Source: Enterobacter kobei
Lineage (GTDB): Bacteria; Pseudomonadota; Gammaproteobacteria; Enterobacterales; Enterobacteriaceae
Direction of reading: 5' to 3'
Length of the DNA: 64,000 nucleotides
Assembly (NCBI RefSeq): GCF_018323985.1
Contig: NZ_AP024590.1
Location: forward strand, 2,418,001 to 2,482,000
The notes under the pieces were generated by a model. The model was not told the DNA's origin. It did no database searches and worked only from the letters and a program-made list of their open reading frames with translations. Every line of letters begins with the position of its first letter. Positions within the stretch are counted from its first letter, which is position 1. Shown here piece after piece: positions 14,798 through 23,464 of this stretch. A program made the position numbers and the translations under genes.

Positions 14798-16225
14798 TCA
14801 TACCGCCACACTTTGCGTGTCGCGCCGCACGCTGACACGGTTACGTCCGGCCTTTTTCGACAGATACAGATACTCATCCGCTTCATTCAGCAGACGGTTA
14901 AAGGTATCGGTACGCTGCCAGAATTCCGTCACCGCATGACTCAGCCCGATACTGACGGTCAACGAGAGCGTCTGTTGCCGCCAGCGAAAACGGTACTCTT
15001 CAATACTCTGACGAATAGTTTCTGCCAGCGCCAGCGCCTGGGCTTTATCCGGCACGCTGGCGATCACCGCGAATTCCTCCCCGCCCATCCGTGCCACGCT
15101 GCCCGCCGTCCCGACGATACGCTGCACCTTCTGCGCCAGCGCACTGAGGATCTTATCCCCGCATTCGTGACCATAATTGTCATTAATCGTTTTGAAGTAA
15201 TCGATATCCAGCAGCATCACCGACATGGTTCGTGGTGCATGGGTATTCTTCTCCTGCTGACGCAGCAGCTCATACAGCCCGGAGCGGGAATAAACCTGAG
15301 TAAGGAAATCGAAGTCGGCGCGCAGTGAAACCTGTTTGATCAGTGCATTGATGGCATTAACGCTCACCGACACCATGATCGGGCAAATCGTCATGGTGGC
15401 GATCCCCAGACGGGCGGAAAACATCTGCGAGGTATGCAGATGTTCGGCAACAGAGATATTGATCACGGAGTTAGCCACCAGAATGATCTCCGCCGTACCC
15501 GTGACCAGCGTCAGTACTGCCGTGGTCAGCAGCGAATAGCGCACCGCACACCAGATCAGCGCCGGCAGCGGGAATGCCAGACTGCCCGCCCCGCCAATCA
15601 CCACCGAGGCGGCGATACAGAGCGCCAGCGTCACCAGCGGCAGCAGATGCTTAACGTTAAACGGACGACTCAGCCCCGGCCAGGACACCGCCAGAATACA
15701 CGGCAGGATCATCACGCCGGTAGAGAACTGCTCACTGAACCAGTCGGCAAACAGCGGCCAGAACGCCTGACTGTCGATCCCGGACGAAGCAAAGGTACCG
15801 AAAAAGGCGCACAGCACCGAGGCCAGCAGAGAGTAATTAAACAGCCGCAGGGCCACCGTGAGCGCTTCCGCCTGCACCGGCTCATGCTTATCCCGTTGCA
15901 CCAGCAGCGCAAAGGTCAGGATAAACACCATATTGGAGAAGTTGATCAACAGCGATGCGTGCCCCCAGTCGGTGGTCAGCCCGTCATACAGCAGCATCGC
16001 GCTATAACAAATGGCGTAGTTATGCAGGCGGTTAAGCCAGGCATACCGCGCAAAAATACCGGCCATCACCGCATTCAGCGGCCAGAACAGCGACAGCTCT
16101 TCCACCAGCCGCAGCATCGCGCCAATGGCGTAAAACAGCGTGGTAATAAGAAACAGACAGACAGCATTACGCAGTGGTTTATCTTCGCGGAACAAACGAA
16201 AAGGCGTCTTCACATCAGGGCGCAT
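14798..16225 (-). CDS. dgcF: MASE1-type membrane diguanylate cyclase
   Basis: A 475-residue protein with an N-terminal membrane sensor of about eight helices (FWPLNAVMAGIFARYAWLNR is diagnostic of the YneF/DgcF MASE1-like group) and a C-terminal GGDEF domain with GGEEF at about 381-385. At the I-site position the sequence is GTAG instead of RxxD, so feedback inhibition by cyclic di-GMP is probably lost. Position next to uxaB and glsB matches dgcF (yneF) in E. coli; the symbol rests on this synteny plus domain type. Third of the consecutive cyclase genes. Confidence 0.8.
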   Translation of the reverse strand: MRPDVKTPFRLFREDKPLRNAVCLFLITTLFYAIGAMLRLVEELSLFWPLNAVMAGIFARYAWLNRLHNYAICYSAMLLYDGLTTDWGHASLLINFSNMVFILTFALLVQRDKHEPVQAEALTVALRLFNYSLLASVLCAFFGTFASSGIDSQAFWPLFADWFSEQFSTGVMILPCILAVSWPGLSRPFNVKHLLPLVTLALCIAASVVIGGAGSLAFPLPALIWCAVRYSLLTTAVLTLVTGTAEIILVANSVINISVAEHLHTSQMFSARLGIATMTICPIMVSVSVNAINALIKQVSLRADFDFLTQVYSRSGLYELLRQQEKNTHAPRTMSVMLLDIDYFKTINDNYGHECGDKILSALAQKVQRIVGTAGSVARMGGEEFAVIASVPDKAQALALAETIRQSIEEYRFRWRQQTLSLTVSIGLSHAVTEFWQRTDTFNRLLNEADEYLYLSKKAGRNRVSVRRDTQSVAV

Positions 16226-16353
16226 TCAACAAGGATTCCAGACAATCGCACAGGGCGAGCATGAGGCCAGACAAAAATGGATCAGGAGCTTAACATGTCC
16301 CTTAACATCCTGATCGGCTATCGCTTCATATTCTCTGTGCGTATTTCTGAGGA

Positions 16354-17280
16354 TCAGTAAACCGAATGTCCCATTCGCGTGGTCAAGGCTTCAAGGGCAG
16401 CGATCCCCGCCAGCGAATTTCCCGCGTCGTCCAGTTCCGGGCTCCAGACGGCGATCACCATTTCATGGGGCACCACGGCGATGATCCCCCCGCCGACACC
16501 GGACTTAGCCGGTAGCCCGACGCGCCAGGCAAACTCCCCCGCGCTCTGATACATGCCGCTGGTGGCCATCAGCGCATTCACCTGACGGGCCTGTAACGGC
16601 GTGACGACCGGCGCATCAAGATGCGGGGCGCGGCCTTCACAGGCAAGGAACAGAAAGGTCTTCGCCAGTTCGGCGCAGTTCATTCGCAACGCGCAGTAGT
16701 GAAAATAGTTTTGCAGCACCGTGGTCACGTCATTATGGAAGTTACCAAAGGATTTCATCAGCCAGGCAATGGCGGCGTTACGCGCAGCGTGATCAAACTC
16801 CGAGCGGGCGACGGTCGCGTCATAGGCGATATCCGGCACATCGCTGAGCTTACGGACAATTTCCAGCATCCGTTGACGGGGAGCGCTAAGCCTGCTTTGC
16901 AGCATATCGCACACCACCAGCGCGCCGGCATTGATAAAGGGATTGCGCGGAATGCCCTGCTCGATTTCCAGCTGTAAGAGGGAGTTAAAAGGATGACCGG
17001 AGGGATCTTTACCGACGCGGGACCAGAGTTCATCCTCCTGATAGTGGTTCATCGCCACCACCAGACTCAGCACTTTAGAAATTGACTGGATGGAAAAACG
17101 CTCGTCGGCATCGCCCGCGGCAAAATGCTGCCCGTCCACGGTGCTGATGGCTATCCCCAGCTTGTTACCGTCCACCGACGCCAGCGCCGGAATATAATCC
17201 GCCACCTTTCCGCGCCCCAGCAGCGGCCTGACCTGCGTCAGAATAGTTTCCAGTACGTCATTATTGATGATCATCGCCAC
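16354..17280 (-). CDS. glsB: Glutaminase
   Basis: Hydrolyses L-glutamine to glutamate and ammonia. The 308-residue length and sequence match E. coli GlsB (YneH): FSIQSISKVLSL holds the Ser-x-x-Lys catalytic pair of the beta-lactamase-like fold, with NPFINAGALVVCDML, the catalytic Tyr region NYFHYCAL, and GLPAKSGVGGGI further on. The start is GTG 17280 because AAGGAG lies 6 nt upstream. In E. coli it is followed by sad; here a chemoreceptor gene has been placed between them. Confidence 0.93.
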   Translation of the reverse strand: MAMIINNDVLETILTQVRPLLGRGKVADYIPALASVDGNKLGIAISTVDGQHFAAGDADERFSIQSISKVLSLVVAMNHYQEDELWSRVGKDPSGHPFNSLLQLEIEQGIPRNPFINAGALVVCDMLQSRLSAPRQRMLEIVRKLSDVPDIAYDATVARSEFDHAARNAAIAWLMKSFGNFHNDVTTVLQNYFHYCALRMNCAELAKTFLFLACEGRAPHLDAPVVTPLQARQVNALMATSGMYQSAGEFAWRVGLPAKSGVGGGIIAVVPHEMVIAVWSPELDDAGNSLAGIAALEALTTRMGHSVY

Positions 17281-17334
17281 AGTCTGCTCCTTATACCCCG
17301 GCCAGAAGAGGCCGGGAGTATACCAGAGCGTCCG

Positions 17335-18924
17335 TCAGGCCGGCAGACGAAAACGCGCCACCGCCTGCATCAATTGATGTGAATCATCATGGAGTTGCTG
17401 CGAGGCCATCGCCGCCGTACCCACCAGTTCACCCGTATGCCGCGCCACCTGATTCAGGCCGTGCAGTTGACGGGTCATCTGGTGGATATTCTCTCCCTGA
17501 TTGAGGGTGGCAGCGGAAATATCATTAAGCAGCGTGCTCAGATGCCCCACCAGCCCGGTAACCTGTTGCAGATTATCTTCCAGCCGCGTCACCGCCTGCG
17601 ATCCGTCCTCTATCCCCTGTAACGAATGCTGGATCAGTTGCTCAATGGTCTGCGTGGAGTGACTGCTCTTACGCGCCAGCAGACCGACCTCTTTCGCCAC
17701 CACCGCAAAGCCGCGCCCGTGATTGCCGGCATGCGCCGCTTCGATGGCCGCATTGAGCGCCAGAATATTGGTCTGGAAGGCGACGCTGTCGATAATCGAC
17801 ACGATGCCGCGCATCTCGGCGGAGCGTTCAACAATGGCGCGCATGGAGGCATTCACCCTTTCCATCATACGATCGCCCCCCGCCGCCACCTGTTGCGCCT
17901 CATCGGCCCGCTTGCTGGCCAACTGGGCGTAACCGGTATTGCCCTCGACGTGGGATTCCAGCGCCGCGATATGCGCCGTCACCTCATCCAGTTCCTGCGC
18001 CTGACGGGCCGACTGCTGCCAGAGCTTCTGATTGCCCTCTGCCAGACGATTGATGTGATCCACCATCGAGGCGGTAGCGTCGTTCACCTGCACCACCAGC
18101 TGTAACAGCCCGTGCTGCATCGTGCTGATACTGCTGCCGAGCTGACTGATTTCCCGGTTGAAATACCTTACCTGCGGCAGCGGCGTAGAGAGATCGCCGG
18201 CGGCGAGTAAATTAATATGCGCAATCAGACGACGCAGCGGCACGATCACCCAGCGGGACATGCCAAACCACACCGCCACGGCAATGGCCAGCAGTAACGC
18301 CGGTGCCAGCAAATAAAGATCCTGCAAGCCGGTGAGACTGCCCATCAGCGCCTGACGCCCCTGCTCAGCCCGTTGCTGGCTGGCTTGCTGATAGCGGGCA
18401 AAATTTTCGTTGAAATCCGCCTGAAACGCCTGGGCGGGCACCGCAAAAAAAGCATCAATCGACTGGGTGCGGGTCAAACCGTCGGCCTGCTCTTTAATGG
18501 CGCCGAAGAACTGCTGATAGCTGTTAATCAGCGCCTCATCTTTAACCGGGTGTAACGCCAGCCAGTCGTTCCAGGCCTTATGGGAGGTGACCAGCGCCTG
18601 CTGCGCCTCATCCATCAGACTGTGCCAGCTACCGTCAGACCCGGTAGCCTGATCCTGCATAAACCATACCCCGGCGCGGTTTAGCAGATCGCTGGCGGCG
18701 AGCAGCGCGATGCGCGACTCATCAAGTTTAACCTGCTGTTGTTGCGCCAGCTGATTGCGCTGTTCGTTATGCTGCGCGTCGTTAAGGGAGCGGGACAGCA
18801 GCAGCGAGGAGGAGATCTGGAGGGCGGAAAAAAGGCCGATAACGCAAAAAATGCCGGCCAGCAAACCAAACTGCCGTGGGGTAAATCGCCGCATCAGACG
18901 ACGAAAAATTTGCAATAAGTTCAT
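17335..18924 (-). CDS. Methyl-accepting chemotaxis protein, divergent signalling tip
   Basis: A 529-residue membrane chemoreceptor: helix about 18-38, periplasmic four-helix-bundle-like domain to about 210, second helix about 215-237, HAMP, coiled-coil. The tip reads DSVAFQTNILALNAAIEAAHAGNHGRGFAVVAKEVGLLARKSS, where common receptors have EAARAGEQGRGFAVVAxEVRxLAQRSA. No C-terminal NWETF tether (it ends RFRLPA). ATG 18924 is chosen at the start of the family similarity with AGAAG upstream; the frame extends to 19107 through a REP element, which is clearly not coding. Located between glsB and sad, an insertion relative to E. coli. Ligand unknown. Confidence 0.87.
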   Translation of the reverse strand: MNLLQIFRRLMRRFTPRQFGLLAGIFCVIGLFSALQISSSLLLSRSLNDAQHNEQRNQLAQQQQVKLDESRIALLAASDLLNRAGVWFMQDQATGSDGSWHSLMDEAQQALVTSHKAWNDWLALHPVKDEALINSYQQFFGAIKEQADGLTRTQSIDAFFAVPAQAFQADFNENFARYQQASQQRAEQGRQALMGSLTGLQDLYLLAPALLLAIAVAVWFGMSRWVIVPLRRLIAHINLLAAGDLSTPLPQVRYFNREISQLGSSISTMQHGLLQLVVQVNDATASMVDHINRLAEGNQKLWQQSARQAQELDEVTAHIAALESHVEGNTGYAQLASKRADEAQQVAAGGDRMMERVNASMRAIVERSAEMRGIVSIIDSVAFQTNILALNAAIEAAHAGNHGRGFAVVAKEVGLLARKSSHSTQTIEQLIQHSLQGIEDGSQAVTRLEDNLQQVTGLVGHLSTLLNDISAATLNQGENIHQMTRQLHGLNQVARHTGELVGTAAMASQQLHDDSHQLMQAVARFRLPA

Positions 18925-19008
18925 GATATTCTTCTGTAACCTCACAATGGGCGCGAGTCTACAAAAGATAAATGACAGTACCATGACATTGAGATGGCCA
19001 CTGACATC

Positions 19009-19081
19009 GCCCGGCGGCGCGGTGCTTGCCGGGCCTACGGGGGAGAGAGTGTAGGCCCGTGCAAGCGCAGCGCCGCCGGGC
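19009..19081. repeat. REP/BIME palindromic element
   Basis: GCCCGGCGGCGC (19009-19020) and GCGCCGCCGGGC at the other end frame an imperfect long palindrome with CGGGCCTAC / GTAGGCCCG in the middle, the structure of enterobacterial REP pairs. It lies between sad and the chemoreceptor gene. Confidence 0.85.
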
Positions 19082-19088
19082 GAGTTAA

Positions 19089-20477
19089 CTAAACGCGATC
19101 CTTCCACACCGTCTGCACATTACAAAACTCATGCAGACCGAAATGGGACAGCTCACGGCCAAAGCCGCTTTTCTTCACTCCACCAAAGGCAACGCGGGCA
19201 TCGCTGGCGCTGTAGCCATTTATAAACACCCCGCCGCACTCCAGACGCGCCGCAAAACGGGCGGCACGCGCCTCGTCGGCGGTAAAGAGGGTTGCTGATA
19301 GCCCAAAATCACTGTCATTGGCCAGTGCCAGCGCGTGCTCCGCATCCTTCGCCACGGTGATCGCCGCGACTGGCCCGAACAGCTCCTGACGAAACGCGGT
19401 CATCGACGGCGTAACGTTACCCAGTACGGTGGCCGGATAGTAATTCCCCGCGCCCGCTCGTTTCTCACCGCCGAGCAGCAGGCTTGCCCCTTCGCGCAGG
19501 CTGGCTTCTACCTGCTGATGCAGTTCATCACGCAAGTCAAAACGCGCCATCGGGCCGAGGAAAGTCTCTTCATCCTCCGGTGCGCCCATTTTCAGCGCTG
19601 ACGCCGCCGCGACAAACTTTTCAGTAAAGGCGGCAGCAATCCCTTCCTCGACGATAAAGCGCTTCGCCGCGGCGCACACCTGCCCGGTATTCTGATAGCG
19701 CCCGGCGACGGCAGCGTTTACCGCCAGATCCAGATCCGCATCGTTAAGCACAATAAAGGGATCCGAACCACCCAGTTCCAGCACGCATTTTTTCAGCGCT
19801 GCGCCAGCCTGCGCACCAATGGCCGCCCCTGCCCGCACGCTGCCGGTGACCGTCACCGCCGCTATACGCGGATCGGCAATCGCCTGGCTGACACCGTCAT
19901 TCGTGGCATTCACCTGCGCAAATACCCCTTCCGGCATGCCCGCCTCGCGGAAAATTTCCGCCAGCAGCTCTGCACAGCCCAGCACATTGGGGGCGTGTTT
20001 CAGCAGGTAGCTGTTACCGGCAAGCAGGATCGGCACCGCACCGCGCAGGACCTGCCACACCGGGAAATTCCACGGCATTACCGCCAGCACCGGGCCAAGC
20101 GGACGATACTCAATCACCGCCTGATTCTTTTCCACCAGCGTCGGTTCCGCCTTTAGCATCCCCGGGCCGTGTTCTGCATACCAGTCGCAGAGCTCGGCGG
20201 ATTTTTTTACTTCGGCGCGGGCCTGCACAATGGGCTTACCCATCTCCTGGGTGATGCGTTGGGCCAGGGTTTCACCGTGCAGTCGCAGCGCTGCGCCCAC
20301 CTGACGCAACCTGTCTGCACGTTGCAGCACGTCCAGCTCGCGCCACTGGCGATAGCCGCCATCGGCCTGTGCGATGGCAGTGTTCACCTCGTCAGCGGTG
20401 GCCCACGGACGGGCGGCGAGGGTTTCTCCGCTGGCCGGGTTGACGGACAGCGCATGGGTAGCGGATGTAAGGGTCAT
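19089..20477 (-). CDS. sad: Succinate semialdehyde dehydrogenase (NAD+)
   Basis: Oxidises succinate semialdehyde to succinate, the last step of putrescine/GABA use. The 462 residues (from the second of two tandem ATGs, 20477) equal the E. coli Sad (YneI) length, and long stretches match it, including CDWYAEHGPAMLKAEPTLV-like and VTVTGSVRAGAAIGAQAG. Catalytic Glu is in LELGGSDPF and catalytic Cys in NTGQVCAAAKR. Divergent from its regulator ptrR, with a 104-bp shared promoter region. Confidence 0.95.
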   Translation of the reverse strand: MTLTSATHALSVNPASGETLAARPWATADEVNTAIAQADGGYRQWRELDVLQRADRLRQVGAALRLHGETLAQRITQEMGKPIVQARAEVKKSAELCDWYAEHGPGMLKAEPTLVEKNQAVIEYRPLGPVLAVMPWNFPVWQVLRGAVPILLAGNSYLLKHAPNVLGCAELLAEIFREAGMPEGVFAQVNATNDGVSQAIADPRIAAVTVTGSVRAGAAIGAQAGAALKKCVLELGGSDPFIVLNDADLDLAVNAAVAGRYQNTGQVCAAAKRFIVEEGIAAAFTEKFVAAASALKMGAPEDEETFLGPMARFDLRDELHQQVEASLREGASLLLGGEKRAGAGNYYPATVLGNVTPSMTAFRQELFGPVAAITVAKDAEHALALANDSDFGLSATLFTADEARAARFAARLECGGVFINGYSASDARVAFGGVKKSGFGRELSHFGLHEFCNVQTVWKDRV

Positions 20478-20581
20478 CATTTTTTCTCTTATTAACTGTA
20501 AGACTTGCCCTATCCTGCCTGTCTCTGCTATTCCTGAAAACTGAATAATATTAACCGCACTATTCACAAATCGAGAATGGC

Positions 20582-21451
20582 ATGGATTTAACCCAGCTTG
20601 AGATGTTCAACGCCGTGGCCCGTACCGGCAGCATTACCCAGGCAGCGCAACAGGTGCACCGCGTGCCTTCAAACCTCACTACCCGAATTCGCCAGCTTGA
20701 AGCGGATCTGGGCGTCGATCTCTTTATCCGCGAAAACCAGCGGCTGCGCCTGTCCCCCGCCGGGCACAGTTTTCTGCACTACAGCCAGCAGATCCTCGCG
20801 CTGGTGGACGAGGCGCGCAGCGTAGTGGCGGGCGACGAGCCGCAGGGGCTGTTTTCCCTTGGCGCGCTGGAGAGTACCGCCGCCGTGCGCATTCCGGTGA
20901 CGCTCGCGGACTACAATCAGCGCTATCCGCGTATTCAGTTTGATCTGGCGACCGGGCCGTCCGGGACGATGATCGACGGCGTGATTGACGGGCGACTCAG
21001 CGCGGCCTTTGTGGATGGTCCGGTGATGCATCCGGGGCTGGAGGGGATCCCGGTGTACCGGGAAGAGATGATGCTGGTCGCCCCCGCCGGGCATCCGCCG
21101 GTAACCCGCGCCGCAGAGGTAAACGGCGTGAGCATTTACGCGTTTCGCGCCAACTGCTCTTACCGCCGTCATTTTGAAAGCTGGTTTCAGGCGGATCACG
21201 CCACGCCGGGGAGGATCCATGAGATGGAGTCCTATCACGGCATGCTGGCGTGCGTGATAGCAGGCGCAGGCCTTGCCCTGATGCCGCGCAGTATGCTGGA
21301 AAGTATGCCCGGTCATCATCAGGTCAGCGCCTGGCCGCTGGCGGAAAACTGGCGCTGGCTCACCACCTGGCTGGTGTGGCGGCGCGGCGCGAAGACCCGC
21401 CCGCTGGAGGCGTTTATCGATCTGCTGAGCGAGCGGGATACGGCGTCATAG
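20582..21451 (+). CDS. ptrR: LysR-type regulator PtrR (YneJ)
   Basis: A 289-residue LysR protein with the winged HTH at about residues 18-37 (GSITQAAQQVHRVPSNLTTRI) and a periplasmic-binding-like effector domain. Location and divergent orientation to sad correspond to yneJ of E. coli, now called ptrR, which controls sad in response to succinate semialdehyde/putrescine metabolism. The SNLTTRIRQLE recognition helix region agrees with that family. The start codon is directly followed by MDLTQLEMF as in homologues. Confidence 0.88.
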   Translation: MDLTQLEMFNAVARTGSITQAAQQVHRVPSNLTTRIRQLEADLGVDLFIRENQRLRLSPAGHSFLHYSQQILALVDEARSVVAGDEPQGLFSLGALESTAAVRIPVTLADYNQRYPRIQFDLATGPSGTMIDGVIDGRLSAAFVDGPVMHPGLEGIPVYREEMMLVAPAGHPPVTRAAEVNGVSIYAFRANCSYRRHFESWFQADHATPGRIHEMESYHGMLACVIAGAGLALMPRSMLESMPGHHQVSAWPLAENWRWLTTWLVWRRGAKTRPLEAFIDLLSERDTAS

Positions 21452-21540
21452 GATTTTGCTATACCCGCGTCTGAACATTGCGCTTACCGGGGCCAGGGCG
21501 GTACGTTTAGTCATTCTCCCTTCCTGATAATGGAATCTGC

Positions 21541-22485
21541 ATGAACACCAAAGCCCGAAAGGTCATGATCATCGGTACCGGCAACGTGGGTGCCTCAGCG
21601 GCCTACGCACTGCTCAATCAGAATATTTGCGAAGAGCTGATCCTTGTGGACGTCAATCATGAGCGCGTGGCAGGCCATGCGCAGGATCTGGCGGACGCGG
21701 CGGCTTATATGCCGGGCATGATGACCCTATCCACCCGTGAGGCTAAAGACTGTGCGGATGTGGACATCGCGGTGATCACGGTTTCCGGCGGCGCGCTAAA
21801 GCCCGGCCAGACCCGACTCGACGAACTGACCGGCACCGCGCGCATTGTGCAGAACATCGTGCCGGTGATGATGGCTAACGGCTTTAACGGCATTTTTCTT
21901 ATCGCCACCAACCCCTGTGACATCATTACCTGGCAGGTGTGGAAACTGTCCGGACTGCCGCGCAATCAGGTGATCGGCACCGGCGTCTGGCTGGACACTA
22001 CCCGTCTGCGCCGCACACTGGCGGAGGCGCTGGACATTGGCGCGCAGAGTATTGATGCCTTTATCCTCGGCGAACATGGCGACACCCAGTTCCCGGTGTG
22101 GTCGCACTCCTCCGTTTACGGCTCACCCATTGCCGAGGTGTACCAGCGTAAAACCGGGCAGCCGCTGGATGGCGACCAGCTGGCGGTGAAAGTACGTCGT
22201 CTGGGATTTGATATTTATGCCCGTAAAGGCTGCACCGAATACGGCATTGCCGGGACGATCGCGGAGATCTGCCGCAATATCTTTACCGGCAGCCATCGGG
22301 CGCTGGCGATCTCCTGCGTGCTGGACGGCGAGTACGGCCTGAGCAATATCGCCATTGGCGTGCCCGCCGTGCTGGCGCAAAACGGCGTACAGCAGATCAT
22401 TGAATTACGCCTGGCGGACAACGAGCTGGCGCTGTTCCGTCACTCCGCCAGCGTCATCGCCGCCAATATTGACCGGCTGCCGTAA
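21541..22485 (+). CDS. L-2-hydroxyacid dehydrogenase of the lactate/malate dehydrogenase family
   Basis: A 314-residue NAD-dependent enzyme. GTGNVGAS (residues 12-19) is the nucleotide loop, LVDV the adenine-ribose acidic end, and GEHGDTQFPVW contains the catalytic His. In the substrate loop the residue before KPGQTR is Leu (GALKPGQTR), where L-lactate dehydrogenases usually have Gln and malate dehydrogenases Arg; this suggests a more hydrophobic 2-oxoacid, as in L-2-hydroxyisocaproate dehydrogenases. Absent from this place in E. coli; inserted between ptrR and sotB together with the following PhzF gene. Substrate assignment is inference. Confidence 0.8.
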   Translation: MNTKARKVMIIGTGNVGASAAYALLNQNICEELILVDVNHERVAGHAQDLADAAAYMPGMMTLSTREAKDCADVDIAVITVSGGALKPGQTRLDELTGTARIVQNIVPVMMANGFNGIFLIATNPCDIITWQVWKLSGLPRNQVIGTGVWLDTTRLRRTLAEALDIGAQSIDAFILGEHGDTQFPVWSHSSVYGSPIAEVYQRKTGQPLDGDQLAVKVRRLGFDIYARKGCTEYGIAGTIAEICRNIFTGSHRALAISCVLDGEYGLSNIAIGVPAVLAQNGVQQIIELRLADNELALFRHSASVIAANIDRLP

Positions 22486-22487
22486 AA

Positions 22488-23285
22488 TCAGGCCTGTTTC
22501 AACTGAATGCGCCCGGTGAGATAGGTGGTGGCCTGACCCGCAATGCTCACCCGATCGCCGCGCCATTCACAGCGCAGATCGCCGCCACGGGCAGACACCT
22601 GACGGGCCGCGAGATGCGTTTTCCCCAGTTTTTCGCCCCAGTACGGAATGAGCATACTGTGCGTCGATCCGGTGACCGGATCTTCCGCCACCGCTTCACC
22701 GGGGCAGAAAAAGCGACTGACAAAATCATGATTGTCGCCCAGGGCGGTGACGCAGACCATCTTACCCAGCGGCATCATTGCCGCGATATCCGGTTGCAGG
22801 GCTTCCACCTGCTGCTGATCCTGCAACACCACCAGGTAATCGCGTCCGGCACGGACTTCCACCGCGTGGTCGATCCCCAGCGCACTGAACAGCGCAGGCG
22901 GCGGCGTGTCCACCGGCTGCGTCTGCCAGGCCGGGAAATCCAGCGTCAGCCAGTCGCCGTTGCGGGAGACGCGAAGCGGGCCGACAAAACGGGTGGTAAA
23001 CGCAATCTCCGTTTCAGGATGCCCCAGATAATTGAAAATTACATGCGCGGCGGCGAGGGTCGCGTGACCGCACAGGTCAATTTCATACTGGGTGGTAAAC
23101 CAGCGCAGTTCATAGCCCTCATCATGACGCACAAAAAACGCCGTCTCGGACTGGTTATGCTGTTTCGCCATCTTCAGCAGCGTCTCATCCGGCAGCCATT
23201 CCGTTAATACGCATACCGCCGCCGCGTTGCCGCCAAAGGCGCGATCGCTGAACGCATCAACCATATAAAAATCAATTTCCTGCAT
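22488..23285 (-). CDS. PhzF family isomerase-like protein
   Basis: A 265-residue PhzF/YddE-type protein with the diaminopimelate-epimerase-like double hot-dog fold. Conserved features are DAFSDRAFGGNAAAVC at the N-terminus, the catalytic Glu in HNQSETAFF, ELRWFTTQYEIDLCGHATLAAA and a C-terminal VAEDPVTGSTHSMLIPYW. Members catalyse isomerisation, but the substrate of most is unknown. It converges on the hydroxyacid dehydrogenase gene with only 2 bp between stop codons. Confidence 0.88.
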   Translation of the reverse strand: MQEIDFYMVDAFSDRAFGGNAAAVCVLTEWLPDETLLKMAKQHNQSETAFFVRHDEGYELRWFTTQYEIDLCGHATLAAAHVIFNYLGHPETEIAFTTRFVGPLRVSRNGDWLTLDFPAWQTQPVDTPPPALFSALGIDHAVEVRAGRDYLVVLQDQQQVEALQPDIAAMMPLGKMVCVTALGDNHDFVSRFFCPGEAVAEDPVTGSTHSMLIPYWGEKLGKTHLAARQVSARGGDLRCEWRGDRVSIAGQATTYLTGRIQLKQA

Positions 23286-23464
23286 TGTCTGCTCCTGTTA
23301 CGGGTCCGACCGTTACCATGACATAAGGCACCGACGCGCGCAGCCGTTTTTATGGCGCAGCCGCGGGATGAAAATGAGATCTAAATCACAAAACGGCTGT
23401 ATTTTCGCCAGCGAACGTTTTAAGATCGCCGCCTTCCCTTATTGCATTCACGCCTGAGAAATTT

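Noticed and set aside
18925..19107. N-terminal extension of the second chemoreceptor
   Set aside because: It reads through a REP palindrome; family similarity begins at ATG 18924.
20669..21319. Long minus-strand frame opposite ptrR
   Set aside because: Shadow of a GC-rich gene; His/Arg-rich composition and no start signals. The same holds for other antisense frames such as 13651-14595, 15434-16264 and 60105-60959.
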